Part shown: positions 21,601-32,330 of the stretch, piece after piece | How the letters are laid out: every line of letters starts with the position of its first letter | Position numbering within the stretch: the stretch's first letter is position 1 | Assembly (NCBI GenBank): GCA_030533445.1 | Contig: CM060070.1 | Location: forward strand, 28,730,501-28,794,500 | DNA: 64,000 nt | From: Cyprinodon diabolis | Taxonomy: Eukaryota; Chordata; Actinopteri; Cyprinodontiformes; Cyprinodontidae | Direction of reading: 5' to 3' | Position numbers and translations under genes: made by a program | The notes under the pieces: model-generated | The model's database searches: none | Told to the model about the DNA's origin: nothing | Seen by the model: the letters and a program-made list of their open reading frames with translations, nothing else

Positions 21601-24600
21601 CACTCATCCAGGTCATAGTCATGCCAAAAAAGTTAAAAACAAAACCACAGGACTTTTTTTCCCAATTTTGAAGACGTTTAGCTTCCCATCAAGAAAGCTT
21701 CAAAATGTTTGGAGTAATGTGGAGCTCCAGGCTTTATAGAATTGCCCAACAAAAGCCTTGTTATGGCTTAAAAAACATGCAAATTGAACAAAAACAGGTC
21801 CACCCCTCTGTAATGAGTAGTCGTTAAGTTCATTGTTGGCCTGCAAATTAAACCGAAACTGGCCCATGCCTCGGTAATGGGGAGTTATTAGTGTCGTTAT
21901 TGGCCTGGTTTACCGGGTCAACGTTTTGATCACCTGCATGGCGATGAGGATTGAGATGATAATAGAAAGAATCAACTCTAACGCAGGGTTTTTGAGAGCT
22001 GAAAACTGAGTCCTCCTCCTCTGTTTAAGGTTGGTTTTTCTCTCTTAACATAAATGGCTTTCTTTACACCACTTTCAAACCATCTGTCTTCTTGGTCCCT
22101 GGTTCAAAAGAGTGTCCTTTGTCCTTAAGGTCACTTTAAGGACACAAACAAATATTTGAAATATTTGAAGGTAAAATCATGAAAAATGTGTAACAAATGT
22201 AATATATCTATAAACAGAAACAGCTGACAGCAAAAATTGACCAATTCACGCCTTACCTTAATTAGGAAATGTCCGAAGCATGTCGGCAGTAAAGCCATTA
22301 TTATATTGCATAATTCCTGATGAGAAACAATGAGTAGCCACTTGAATATTTTGTTAATTAATATGTTTCTTCAGGTTAACGCCATGGCATGAATGAATGG
22401 TGTTACATTCAATAGGTAATTTACCATTTTCCACTCCACAAAAACAACAATTGAATTCCCCACGATTAGGTCCTTGATCTAAAGTAAAAAAAAAAAAAAG
22501 CAGAATGTTTGAAAATCAAATTTATCCTGGTTCTACTTATGAAATGATGTAGAGGTTGTTTCGTTACAGAGCTTCTAAATCGTGGAAGTTTAGCTGTTGT
22601 TGTAGTCCCAGGTTCTGCTGTAGACATCTGGTTTGTGGGTGTAGCTGTTGTTGTAGTCCCGGGTTTTGCTGTAGACATCTGGGTTGTGGGTGTAGCTGTT
22701 GTTGTAGTCCCGGGTTTTGCTGTAGACATCTGGGTTGTGGGTGTAGCTGTTGTTGTAGTCCCAGGTTCTGCTGTAGACATCTGGGTTGTGGGTGTAGCTG
22801 TTGTTGTAGTCCCCGGTTCTGCTGTAGACATTTGGGTTGTGGGTGTAGCTGTTGTTGTAGTCCCAGGTTCTGCTGTAGACATCTGGTTTGTGGGTGTAGC
22901 TGTTGTTGTAGTCCCGGGTTTTGCTGTAGACATCTGGGTTGTGGGTGTAGCTGTTGTTGGCTCTGGTTTTTGTGTAGACGTGGGTCCAGATAGTGTTATG
23001 TTCACACGTTCCCAGTAGCTGTAAAATTCTTGAAGAAAAGTGGCCCTATAGGACACAGCATTGGATTGTAACTGACCATTGCAGCTTTTACTCTAAACAG
23101 TAGATTTGTTTAAAGGTTACCTGAACATGATGTCTCCCTCCTCTCCCTCTCTGGTCCAGTTTACCCTGATCAAACTCTTCCTAACATTGAGTTTATTACT
23201 CACAGCTGAGTCCTGAAGAGAGTGACAAACATTAAAGAAAAAAATTATCACTTGAAGGTGAAGCATTTCCTTAAGTAGACCAACAAAGATATGGTTGATA
23301 AATCATATAGGTATCAGTATGACCTGGCCCAGCTTACCACTAAAGTGCCACATTTCAGGAGTCGGGTTTGTGTAGCTTCAAGAAGGATGAATTTCCCAAG
23401 TGGGGGGCCATCACCACCTGAAGTCAGGCTACGGGCTTCAAGCATAAATCCCCTGAATTTGGCGTCTGTTTTGCTCTGAAGGGAAACTGTGAATTCAGTT
23501 TTATCACGAAGAAATAATGAGGAAAGATTGTCAATATTTAAAGAAAGATGTACAGTGCAGAGTGAAAGCATTCATATTCTTTGAATTTTGTTACATCGAA
23601 ACAACAACCTTCTATAGTGTCTGGAGGCAGAAATGGGTAGTAACTAGTTACATTTACTCAGTTACATTTTCTTGAGTAACTTTAAAAAAAAGTACTTTCA
23701 GGAGTAGCTTTACAGCATTGTACTTTTCATTTTTTTTATTGAGTAAAACTATGATAAAGTATCACTCCTTTTGCGTAAAATTCTTGGCTACGAATAGATT
23801 AAATTTAATTTAATCAATAATCACACCTTATTTATTCTAAAAGTGATGATAACACAATACCCTCAAAGACTTTAAAAGTTGTTTGCTAATGACTGCCTAA
23901 ATACAGACATGTCTTAAATACAGACATGTCTTATTTTTATAAAGAAAGTGTTGGGATCTGGAGATCTGCCACCTGTCTCCAGCAGAGAGCGCTGTGGGTC
24001 TCCTGGGCTGGAGCCTCCAGCACACCTGGGGATCATCAGCCCATCAGGAGACCTCCTACATAAGCAGCAGCCAGACCTGTCTTCTTCGCCGGAGTGTTGA
24101 CCAGTTTTGGAAAGTCTGACTGAAGTCTTTAGCTCTGGAGGAGCTAGCTTGGAAACCTGCCTGACTGCCCTTGGGAGCCAAACCTGAAGATAATCAGTCT
24201 GGATTCCTCAGCCAGCTCTCAAGGGAGAGCTGGAACATCTTATCAAGGTCTGAACTTCTCTAGCCTGAAGCTAGATGCTGCTGCTGCTGTGCTCTCTGCT
24301 GAACCCACTGTCTTTGGACCCAATTGGTTCCCCCTCTCCAACGATCTGTCTGAACTTCATCAAGGTATAAATCCGAATCAACACCAAACAAATCATCACC
24401 GCTGCCTGGCTAACCAAACAATCCATCTTTGCAGATCCTCTGTGATTCCAGTCCCGGACCAGTATCTGAACCAGCTCATAATTATTCTGTGTGCTTCTCT
24501 CTCAATAAACTGTTTAACTTTTACCCCATTTCATGTGGTGTTCTGTATGTGGGTTTATACACTAGAGACCCATCATGACAGAAAATACATATTTTCCTTT

Positions 24601-24989
24601 CACTGTGCAATTCTGTATTATCTGGTATTGGTCATGGTTATCAGGTATATTTCCAATTAAATATTTTGAAACCTTTGGATAAAAACTGATATCAAGGGAA
24701 GTGAAACGTTAACTATATGCTTAACTCTGTATAATTAATATATTATACAAAAATATGCATACAAAACACACTCTCAAAACACTCTTTGTTTACCTGTTAC
24801 CGGGTCTCCAACATTACTGCCGAGGTGGTAGCTAACCGTAAAGGGGGGTTCAGATGTCAGAGGAGGAGTCTCTGTATCACCATCGCCATGCAGTGGTCTC
24901 ATTGAATCACACACCTCTGGGAAATTGCCATTTGACCAACTATGCAACTTGCAGATGAAGTTAAAGCCGAGAAAACAATGTAACCACAT
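18663..24989 (-). CDS. Reeler-domain, mucin-stalk, multi-pass membrane protein
   Basis: Eight phase-compatible exons in transcript order: 24989-24794, 23486-23338, 23212-23121, 23090-22568, 22478-22425, 22316-22257, 20403-20323 and 20237-20146. A further membrane exon at 18826-18663 probably belongs but is out of phase with exon 8, so at least one exon is missing. The protein begins MWLHCFLGFNFICK, a possible signal peptide. A Reeler domain follows, seen in FPEVCDSMRPLHG, GKFILLEATQTRLLKCG, VNWTREGEEGDIMF and CNGQLQSNAVSYRATFLQ. Then come about seven 17-residue Thr/Pro repeats (mucin-like, likely O-glycosylated) and hydrophobic segments such as GVFIGLISAILVIGFINLVI. Reeler domains occur in reelin, FRRS1-type reductases and insect defence proteins. 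No DOMON domain is seen, nor heme-binding cytochrome b561 histidines. Function is unknown; the last coding exon is not located. Confidence 0.6.
22591..22960 (-). repeat. 51-bp VNTR encoding a Thr-rich mucin-like stalk
   Basis: About seven tandem copies of a 51-bp unit, each encoding MSTAEPGTTTTATPTTQ or a variant (Glu/Lys and Thr/Asn changes). Starts of successive units are 51 bp apart, for example 22591 and 22642. The array lies inside exon 4 of the Reeler gene and keeps frame. The Cys-rich and Gly/Val-rich frames on the opposite strand are shadows of this repeat. Confidence 0.9.
23620..23775. mobile_element. Fragment of a common hAT-type MITE
   Basis: Begins near GGGTAGTAACTAGTTACA and continues with TTACTCAGTTACATT and CTTGAGTAAC motifs typical of abundant fish MITEs. 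Only one end is recognisable. It lies in the first intron of the Reeler gene. Confidence 0.45.
23949..24580 (+). mobile_element. Solo LTR, about 632 bp, plus orientation
   Basis: Starts TGTTGGGATCTGGAG and ends CCCATCATGACA (TG...CA borders). It contains TACATAAGCAGCAG, resembling the promoter-proximal part of an LTR, and an AATAAA signal in CTCAATAAACTG. Flanks gaaag and gaaaa are an imperfect 5-bp duplication. No internal retroelement genes adjoin it. A related LTR in reverse orientation lies at 62984-63695. It sits in the first intron of the Reeler gene. Confidence 0.7.
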
Positions 24990-27336
24990 CTAGAAAAAAA
25001 AATAGAATAATCAAAATGTGGTAGACCTATAATTTACTGACAGCCTAATTAACAATGATGTACAGACAAATGTAAAAGTTATTTTATATGTTTAAACATT
25101 TATATTTCCAAATTTATGTTTAATGCTTACAAAAACTGACAGACTCTCTTCCAAATAAAACAATATTGTAATCATCATAACAAAACAGCAAAGTTTCACA
25201 AAAAGGACACAGATTTTTATCAAAATTCAATTATACTAAAAAACATACCACAATTTTTTTTAAATGCAGAAAATATTTGAGGATTGTCAGGTAAAAAACC
25301 AGTCCTTCTTCCAAGACAGTCAGGAAGCTGTGTGAGCTGTAAAGCTGTGCAACAACAGACTGTTAAGGAACCCGGAAAGAACCATAAAACCTACCCTAAG
25401 TTAGAGTGATTTAAATTACTTATTAACTGGGAATAAAAGATAACCATTTATCATTTTACAGGTTGGAAAAATGATAAAGTTTGTTCCTTGTTTACTCTAT
25501 CTACAAACATACTTTGACAGGTCCAGTAGACAATGTAGGTACAAAATCTGGTTTGTGGCAAAATCCAGTTTGTGGCACAGAAAGTCTAGCCTCTGATATA
25601 AACCAGTGTTTGTGGTTTCCATGAATACGCACAGGCATGTTTCAAGAAGGAAGCTAAGGAATTCATCTCTGACATTAATCTTAGTAAAAGAAAAGCAAAA
25701 AAATATATGAATAAAAAAAGTCTCAATAATCGTCTCATCATATTTTAATGTTTTATGAGGTAATAGAAAAACAAAAAAACAGATTAAATGTTAATCTTCC
25801 TTATCACTTCACTAACAATCCTTAGGTCTGCATCACAGAAAAATAACTAAATATAATAATAAGTGAATAAGAATAGCTGGGACTTCAGGAGTAACTTGAA
25901 CAAACATCATATTTTTCTATTGAAAGGCAAAGTTTTTAGTTTGCCATATAATTTTATAAATACTAAAAAAGAAAGAAAGCAGAACTGGCCACCATTTAAT
26001 GATGGAAAGACAATAAAGCCAATGAATGGAAACAAACCTTCTTGTGATGGAGCCCCCCCCAAATTGCAGACAGTATTTATGTATAAAAGACAAATACATT
26101 CAATATGAGCATCATCTCCTGCTAAATTGTAAAAACATATCTGCACTTTACAAGTGCAAAAGGTTAAAGACAAATGGTCTAATCATTTGGTTTCACATGA
26201 ACATTTTTGTTCTATTTAGCTTTGGCTGTGTGGATGTAATGCTTCAATCCAGCAGAAGATGGCACAGTGTCTACACTGTAAGGAAATGTGCTGTTAAATG
26301 GCTGTGAAAAGAGCCATGCTGGTTAAACATATTGTGTTTCAGTTTGAAGTGTACTCAGGGTTTCCTTGCTTTGAGCTTTAAAAATGTTTTCTTTCTAAGG
26401 AAACCAAGCTGATTGCATCCAATAAATAACTTTGCAGTAATCTCTCATAGAGAGGAAAAGTTATACTTAAAATAATCTTTAATAATCTACAAATCATTTT
26501 TTTTATAATCTACATTTTTATTTTCATATAGAATTATAAGTCAGTATATTCATTTTTAATAAATCTGAAATCTGCAGACTCATCACAACACGTAATGATG
26601 TTACTATTTATGAGTTATGTGATTATTAAGTTAGAAAACTTGAGTCTTTGCCAATCTTTGGACCCTACTACTAAAAATGTTTGGTACACTACTAAGTATA
26701 TTGTTTAATATTATCATCCTTATTACCAGAATAGAAAAGAGCAGTTTAATTTTCTTTTAACATGCTACCATTATAAAAACAACTAAACAAATTCAACAAA
26801 CTAGAATAATGTAGAAAATGTTCATTTATTTCATTAATTCAGCCCAGAAAGTAAAACATGTATTATAGACTAATTACACAAATTATGTTCTATGGTTATG
26901 GCTTTGATTATTATTGCTAAACCTCAATATTCGGCTTCTTAAAAAAATAGAAAATACATCAGACAAGTGTTTAAATAAAATGTATTTTTTACACATACTG
27001 TATTTTATAAACTACACATACTTAGGAAAGAAGGCTGAATAAATGCACGGTAAGCCACTAAAAGTCATTGTTAAAGAAGCATTTTGTGCAGAGGAGACTG
27101 TATCCAAATAAACTAAATCATTTAGTGAAAAAGTATATTAGAAGAATGTACACATGTATCTATAATAACTGCTGCCTTGAAAGGATTGTGGAGCAAATTC
27201 TATTCAAGAGTTTTTGGAGATTTACAAGATTTGGAGACATTACTTTAATTAAGCCACTCCAAGGATGCAAGGATATATGAATGGTGCCTGGATGGTGCAA
27301 GGACTGTTTCAATGTTTTTATTTCAATTGGAAACTG
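24990..27336. other. Intergenic, nothing recognised
   Basis: AT-rich sequence between the Reeler gene start and the nested repeat cluster. Short overlapping frames near 25863-26307 on both strands lack recognisable motifs. Promoter elements for the Reeler gene would lie just above 24990 but none is evident. Confidence 0.5.
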
Positions 27337-27884
27337 AAGCCCCTGTCATATCTTGATTTAGCCATTCTGACGTACGAAAAATCGGGCAAAAACATCGGCA
27401 TATGTTGGTATGCTATGGGCCAGTTTTGTATAAGTTGAGCACGCTGAAACATGCTGAAGCATGTCGACATCCGGCAAGTATGTTGAGCACAAGTCTTGAC
27501 GTATGCCAGTGTATGCCATACGTGGGGCATAAGTTACAGGTAAGTTATTTGATTGTTGACATACGTTAAGTTTAAGTTACTCATAAGTCATGGTGTCTAG
27601 CTTATCCAAAATCTATGAGTAACTTGTGTATAACTTATGCATAACTTATCAAGAACTTATCTCCAATGCATATCGAAGTATTTGACGTGTTCCAGACGAC
27701 CGCTGAACAAGTTTCTAATTTACAGCTACTGTATAATGGCATTTAGTGGAATCTTCTTCTTGTGCTTTTTATGCAGACCAGGTGCCACCGTGTGTATTGC
27801 TGTCCCCCTCAGGATACTCCTTTGTGCATCATTTCTTAGGCATTACGCATTCGGCATGCCGAACTTCCTATGTATTTTTTCAAT

Positions 27885-28576
27885 TTTGTAAGTATAAAGT
27901 AACTCCCACAGACTGACACTCTGGATCTTCCAAAAAATTTAGAAGATCCAGAGTGGCAGTCTGTGGAGCTTTTGATTCATATGACAGTGTTAAAATAAAC
28001 AGCCAGATGCCAATATATGAATCAAAAGCTCAATTTCCAAAAATTCTTTGAGATAGGGCCAAGGATGAGGGAGGTCTTGTTGGTCTCCGTCTCCATCTCC
28101 CAATATGCTCTCGCCTGTATCCGACCTTTCAGACATTTCAACATGTTACAATCTGACATTGTAGCATGGCAAAGGCAATTCACGTTTGCTGTTTGAAGAA
28201 CACTGCTTGCTTCTGATGATTTAGCGAACCTTTACCCTTAGCGTCAGCACAAATTTGACGAATAGCTAACCAATGAGTGTTTGCGTTATATGACTCATCC
28301 AATTTTTCACTAGATGTGGATGATGTCAATTATCTGCGTTGGATGGCGCACAGGACATTAAATAAATATTTATAAACATAAAACCAAAGCCAAGAGTAAC
28401 GAGTAGCGTTTGTTTTAAAAATGTAAGGAATAGAAAGTACAGATACTTGTGTGAAAAGGTAATCAGTAGAAGTCAGAAATAGGAAGAAAAATAAGTAATG
28501 GAGTAAAGTATAGATACCTAAAAAGTGTACTTAAGTACAGTAACAAAGTATTTGTAATCGTTACTTGCCACCTCTG
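27885..28576 (-). mobile_element. Reverse copy of the 3039-3620 hAT element, rearranged
   Basis: The right part matches the reverse complement of 3039-3480, ending TTGCCACCTCTG at 28576. The left part (GTATAAAGTAAC near 27890) continues the same alignment but is split by about 100 bp containing a hairpin and an inverted copy of the GAGCTTTTGATTCATAT motif. The outer left terminus is missing. Confidence 0.6.
27907..27968. repeat. Short perfect-type hairpin
   Basis: CCACAGACTGACACTCTGGA near 27907 pairs with its inverted copy ending CAGTCTGTGG near 27967, leaving a loop of roughly 10 bases. The stem of about 25 bp has one mismatch. It lies within the rearranged hAT copy and may be a tiny inserted palindrome. 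Confidence 0.7.
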
Positions 28577-28663
28577 GGTCTATGCCCTAACCACTAGGCT
28601 GTCACCCCCCCTTTTCCCCCTTCAGCATACGCTGACTAAATCGTCAAGGTGTGACAGGGGCTT

Positions 28664-29138
28664 AAGGTGAAGAGTTAACAGTCAAAAGATTCAAGGTGTT
28701 TTTTTGGGTTTTATTATGAAGTGCTGAAATTTTAAATTCATAATGAAACATAATATTTAAGAGCAAGTCATGCTTCCCTCTGCTGGCAGGCCTTATAGAG
28801 TTGCTGGTTTTATTTTTCATCAAGGCTCTTATCTATCAAATAATGAAATATTACTGTCCTACATTTAGTCAACAAACTGGCCTAATCTAAACCCCTAAGG
28901 GAATTAATGAAAGATGGCTGACACCAGATTGCCTCTATTCCTTATACTACAACAAATCATACAATGTTCTCCTGTTGCCTCACACTCTGTATAATTAGTG
29001 AGTACAAATATCTAACTTTGTAGCTATAGCAGCATGTTTAAAAATGTCTCATATAAAGTACCTCCATTAATTTTTACACAACTGTATCAGCAAATTATAA
29101 ACGTTGAGGCATACAAATAGGAGAATGTATATTTGCAT
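28664..29138. other. 3' flank of the XCR1-like gene
   Basis: AT-rich non-coding sequence downstream of the receptor stop codon on the minus strand. It probably includes the 3' UTR, but I could not settle a polyadenylation signal. Confidence 0.35.
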
Positions 29139-30185
29139 CTAGTACATTGATCCTCGTGAAGCGAGATTCAGCCTGTTGGCATCTTGATCTTTCACTGGAC
29201 TCGGGCGCCTAAACATTCGATGCAGCAGTGACTTCAAATGGTTCCTGAACTTCACACCAACAAATGCATAAAAGACAGGGTTCAAGCAGCAGTGAGAGAA
29301 AGCAATGAACCGACACACTTGGAAAGCATAGTCAAGCTGAATGCTCACTGTACAGTCATTAAAAGGGTAATGTGCTTTGTGTGATAAGACTCTCAAAAAG
29401 ATGACCAGGTTGTAGGGCACCCAGCCTACAAAAAAGACAGCCACAATGCAGAAAACTAACTTCACAGCTCTGTTCTTAGTGTGGGACCTTGTTCTTGTGA
29501 TTCTCCTTAATATCTGAATGTAGCAGAAAGCCATCACTGCAAACGCAGCCAAGAAGAAGACATTCTGCTGAGACATCCCAATGATTTTCCATTCAACGGT
29601 CTTATATTCACAGCCCAAGGAGTCTGATTCTTCGTGATGGATTTTGACAATGGCTGTCTGGAGCAGGGATGGCATAGCTGCTCCAATACTAATGATCCAC
29701 GTGAGGACAGACAGGAAAAACCCAGTCCAAAATTTCATAGTAGTTATGCCAGAGAGAGGATAGACCACAACCAAATACCTATAAATGGTCATGATGGTCA
29801 GGAAAAGGACGCTACTATAAAATCCAGTAAAAAAGACAAACTTCACAATCTTGCACACATACTCTGAAAACACCCATCCCCAGATGTGGTAGATGGCCCA
29901 GAAGGGGAGGCCGATAGTGAAGACGAGGTCAGAGATGGCCAGGTTGAAGATGAAGATGTTGGTCAGAGATTTCAGGTTTTCATACAAAGCCAGGATGATG
30001 AGGACCAGGATGTTTCCAGTTAGACTCAGAGAGAAGACAATAGAGAAGAAAATAGGAATGGCGATGGACCCAAATTTGACCACTTCACTTTTTTCACAAA
30101 CTTCATCCTCATAGTCAGTGTCATAGTCATGCGTTATGTTGCTCAGGAAATCCATATCTGGTGTAGAGGAACCTGTAGAGGACAT
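29139..30185 (-). CDS. xcr1: XCR1-like chemokine receptor (class A GPCR)
   Basis: A 348-codon frame encodes seven membrane segments and an acidic, Tyr-containing N-terminus (HDYDTDYEDEVC) typical of chemokine receptors. Conserved cysteines occur in the N-terminus (EVCEK), before TM3 (YVCKIV), in ECL2 (LGCEYK) and before TM7 (NDCTVS). TM6 ends GWVPYN and TM7 carries NPVFYAF (NPxxY). The usual DRY motif at the end of TM3 is YRYLVVV. XCR1 binds the C-class chemokine XCL1 and guides leukocytes, notably cross-presenting dendritic cells in mammals. Next-door FYCO1 supports orthology. The start is ambiguous: CCTCTACAG at 30180-30172 looks like a splice acceptor, so translation may begin at the ATG at 30155-30153 (MDFLSNITHD, 338 residues) after untranslated upstream exons. 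Confidence 0.85.
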   Translation of the reverse strand: MSSTGSSTPDMDFLSNITHDYDTDYEDEVCEKSEVVKFGSIAIPIFFSIVFSLSLTGNILVLIILALYENLKSLTNIFIFNLAISDLVFTIGLPFWAIYHIWGWVFSEYVCKIVKFVFFTGFYSSVLFLTIMTIYRYLVVVYPLSGITTMKFWTGFFLSVLTWIISIGAAMPSLLQTAIVKIHHEESDSLGCEYKTVEWKIIGMSQQNVFFLAAFAVMAFCYIQILRRITRTRSHTKNRAVKLVFCIVAVFFVGWVPYNLVIFLRVLSHKAHYPFNDCTVSIQLDYAFQVCRFIAFSHCCLNPVFYAFVGVKFRNHLKSLLHRMFRRPSPVKDQDANRLNLASRGSMY

Positions 30186-30263
30186 TTAAGCTTATAGGTT
30201 TATATAGTAATGTAGTAAAATCTCCCTTAACAGCTTACAGTTCTCGAGAGCAACAAAACTTAC

Positions 30264-31245
30264 CTTGTTCCTTGTGGAACTGAGTAGTTCCCAAATGTAA
30301 AACAATCCGAATGATTAAAAGCGGCACAGTAATACACAAGTTTTGTATAACAACTGCTGATGTACTACAGTAATAGTTTTCCTATTGCTCTTTTTAATCT
30401 AGTTATTACATGATCTCCTGACAAGAAGAGCATTCAAATCTTGCTTGAAGACTTTTTATTTATTAAAATTACATTTGTTTAAAATCCTATTCTGTTTGCT
30501 CACATTTTTACATCCCAGACAAAGATTTGTTACTTTTTATTAAAAGTGACCTTATAGTCTTCAGCCCCCCCAAGACCTCAAACAAAATGAAGGTGCTTCA
30601 GAAAGTAGGTGAACAATAACATTCACATTAAAATGCTGAATTTTAGTCTTGATTAAATGTTTAGACCACTATTCAAAAGTGGTTAATACTAAATAAGTTT
30701 TTTTTTTACTGTCTTACTTTGATATTATATGACCGACCAACAAATTTTGGACCATAACCACATAGAACAAATTATTATAGCTTTTAGGGGATTTGAACGA
30801 AAAATATGTGAAAAATTATTCAAGCTTTAAGGAACTTAAAAGCAAACTAAGACGATAAACAGTCTAAAATTAAAAATAAAATCACAGTTCAAATTATCAT
30901 ACATTAAATAACTGCAAACTTAATATATGACACTTAATCTAACAAGCAAGGCGGGTATTAATCAGATAAGATGCCAGTGGCCCATTTTGATTAGAGGAGC
31001 TGCAGAAATCCACAACTTAGGTTTAGAACAACAAAGAGGTCCTTTCATACTTTGTAATGCCGATAGAAAAAAATCCTTCAGGGATGGTTTCCCATTACTA
31101 ATCTCACTGTGCTTAATCTATTCGAAAAATTTATAAAAATGTTAATCTTTGCACTGCAAAGCTGGATGAGACATACCTCAAAATATATGCATCTGTAATT
31201 GTAGCAAAAGCTGGTTCTGGACGGTGACAACAGTTCCACTGAAAG
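30264..31245 (-). other. Possible 5' untranslated exons of the XCR1-like gene
   Basis: On the minus strand a donor GTAAGT follows GGAACAAG at 30264, and another, GTATGT, follows ATATTTTGAG near 31176, the latter preceded by an acceptor near 31239. Neither segment offers a start codon in frame. They are consistent with one or two leader exons, inferred only from splice-like borders. Confidence 0.35.
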
Positions 31246-32039
31246 AAAAATAAATACATAAAGGTGTAGAATGTCTCTGAGCCTCGGGTCTGTTAAGTCT
31301 GCTGGCTAATGAAGCAGTGTAAACTTCACTGAACTGCAGTTACATTTTACAGTAGTGGGCAGGTGCAGAGTCCTGCTGGGAAATGAAACCATCATACCCC
31401 AAAAATAATGATCTAAAATACCGCTGCGTTAGATTTCGACTTTAGGTAAGTCAGTGGGGGAAAAAAACAACAACTTAGCAGTCTTTGTTAAGTCTGTGTG
31501 ATAATTTGACTTCACTTTAAATTTTAATCAATAGAGATTGTGAGCCTCTCAAACCTTTTTCAACATTAGGATCAGCATTACCAAATGAAATGCAGTCTTT
31601 AATCAAAAACGGAGACTGTCTTACTGAAAAACAGCAATTAATTTTCTCCTTACTCAAAGTTGGACAATTGTGACAAAAAGGGCTGTGATTGTTGAGTGGC
31701 TAACATGGAGAAAAAAAACCTTTGTAACCAATGTGTTGAGTGTGGTGGATCATAATGGAGCATGCTCTCTTTCCACACCTTTTCCCTCAACTCAACTTTC
31801 TTTGAATAGGCTGTAATAAAGTAGTTTGAGATCAACCAGCTTCTTTTGCAGTCTTACATTTTATGGTTAAATCTCTTTCAAAGAGTGTCAGTGAGCCTTA
31901 ACAACTATCATTCAAGATTCTTTTCTGACTAAGTCTTGGCTTCATTCATCGATATTGGACAATGCTATTAGCCTGGAGGGGTAATAGAAAAGAACTAAGC
32001 TGTAAGACTAGACGTGGTGGGCTCTGTGTGTACATTCAC
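31246..32039. other. Intergenic, nothing recognised
   Basis: Sequence upstream of the receptor gene with no convincing exon or repeat. Confidence 0.4.
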
Positions 32040-32330
32040 AACAGCTGGTGTAAAAATGTCTTGATTGGTCACCAGCTTCTGCTCTCCAGACCTTGGGCAA
32101 GACACTTCACCTGCATTGTATACTGATGGTGGTCAGACGGCCCGGTGGTGCCAGTGTACGGCAGCCTCGCTTTTGTCAGATGGCCCAGAGCAGCTGTGGC
32201 TACAATGTAGCTTGCCACCATCAGTATGTGAGTGTGTGTGTGAATGGGTGAATGACTGAATGTAAAGCGCTTTGGTCAAGTCTTCTGACTTGAAAAAGCA
32301 CTATATAAGTACAAGCCATTTATATCAGGC
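32040..32330 (-). repeat. Interspersed repeat, copy 1 (copy 2 at about 56953-57240)
   Basis: The minus strand reads AAATGGCTTGTACTTATATA, then an AGTGCTTT motif, a GACTTGACCAAAGC motif, CATTCACCCATTCAC and TTGCCCAAGG. The same order occurs on the plus strand at 56953-57240. It is a widespread teleost repeat; whether it is a LINE tail or a SINE cannot be decided here. Confidence 0.65.

Larger units (their letters stand above)
27337..28663. mobile_element. DNA transposon remnant containing nested hAT copy and hairpin
   Basis: The left end AAGCCCCTGTCATATCTTGA and the right end (reverse complement) AAGCCCCTGTCACACCTTGA form inverted termini continuing into GATTTAG and TGACGTA-like motifs. Inside lies a reverse copy of the 3039-3620 hAT element (about 27885-28576). 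A convincing target-site duplication was not found. No transposase is present. Confidence 0.6.

Noticed and set aside
22591..22960. Regular repeats resembling a CRISPR array
   Set aside because: The units are contiguous with no unique spacers, encode protein and lie in a eukaryotic gene.
22556..23018. Cys-rich (145 aa) and Gly/Val-rich (127 aa) plus-strand frames
   Set aside because: They are antisense readings of the 51-bp VNTR in the Reeler gene. The minus frame continues into splice-compatible neighbours with Reeler motifs.
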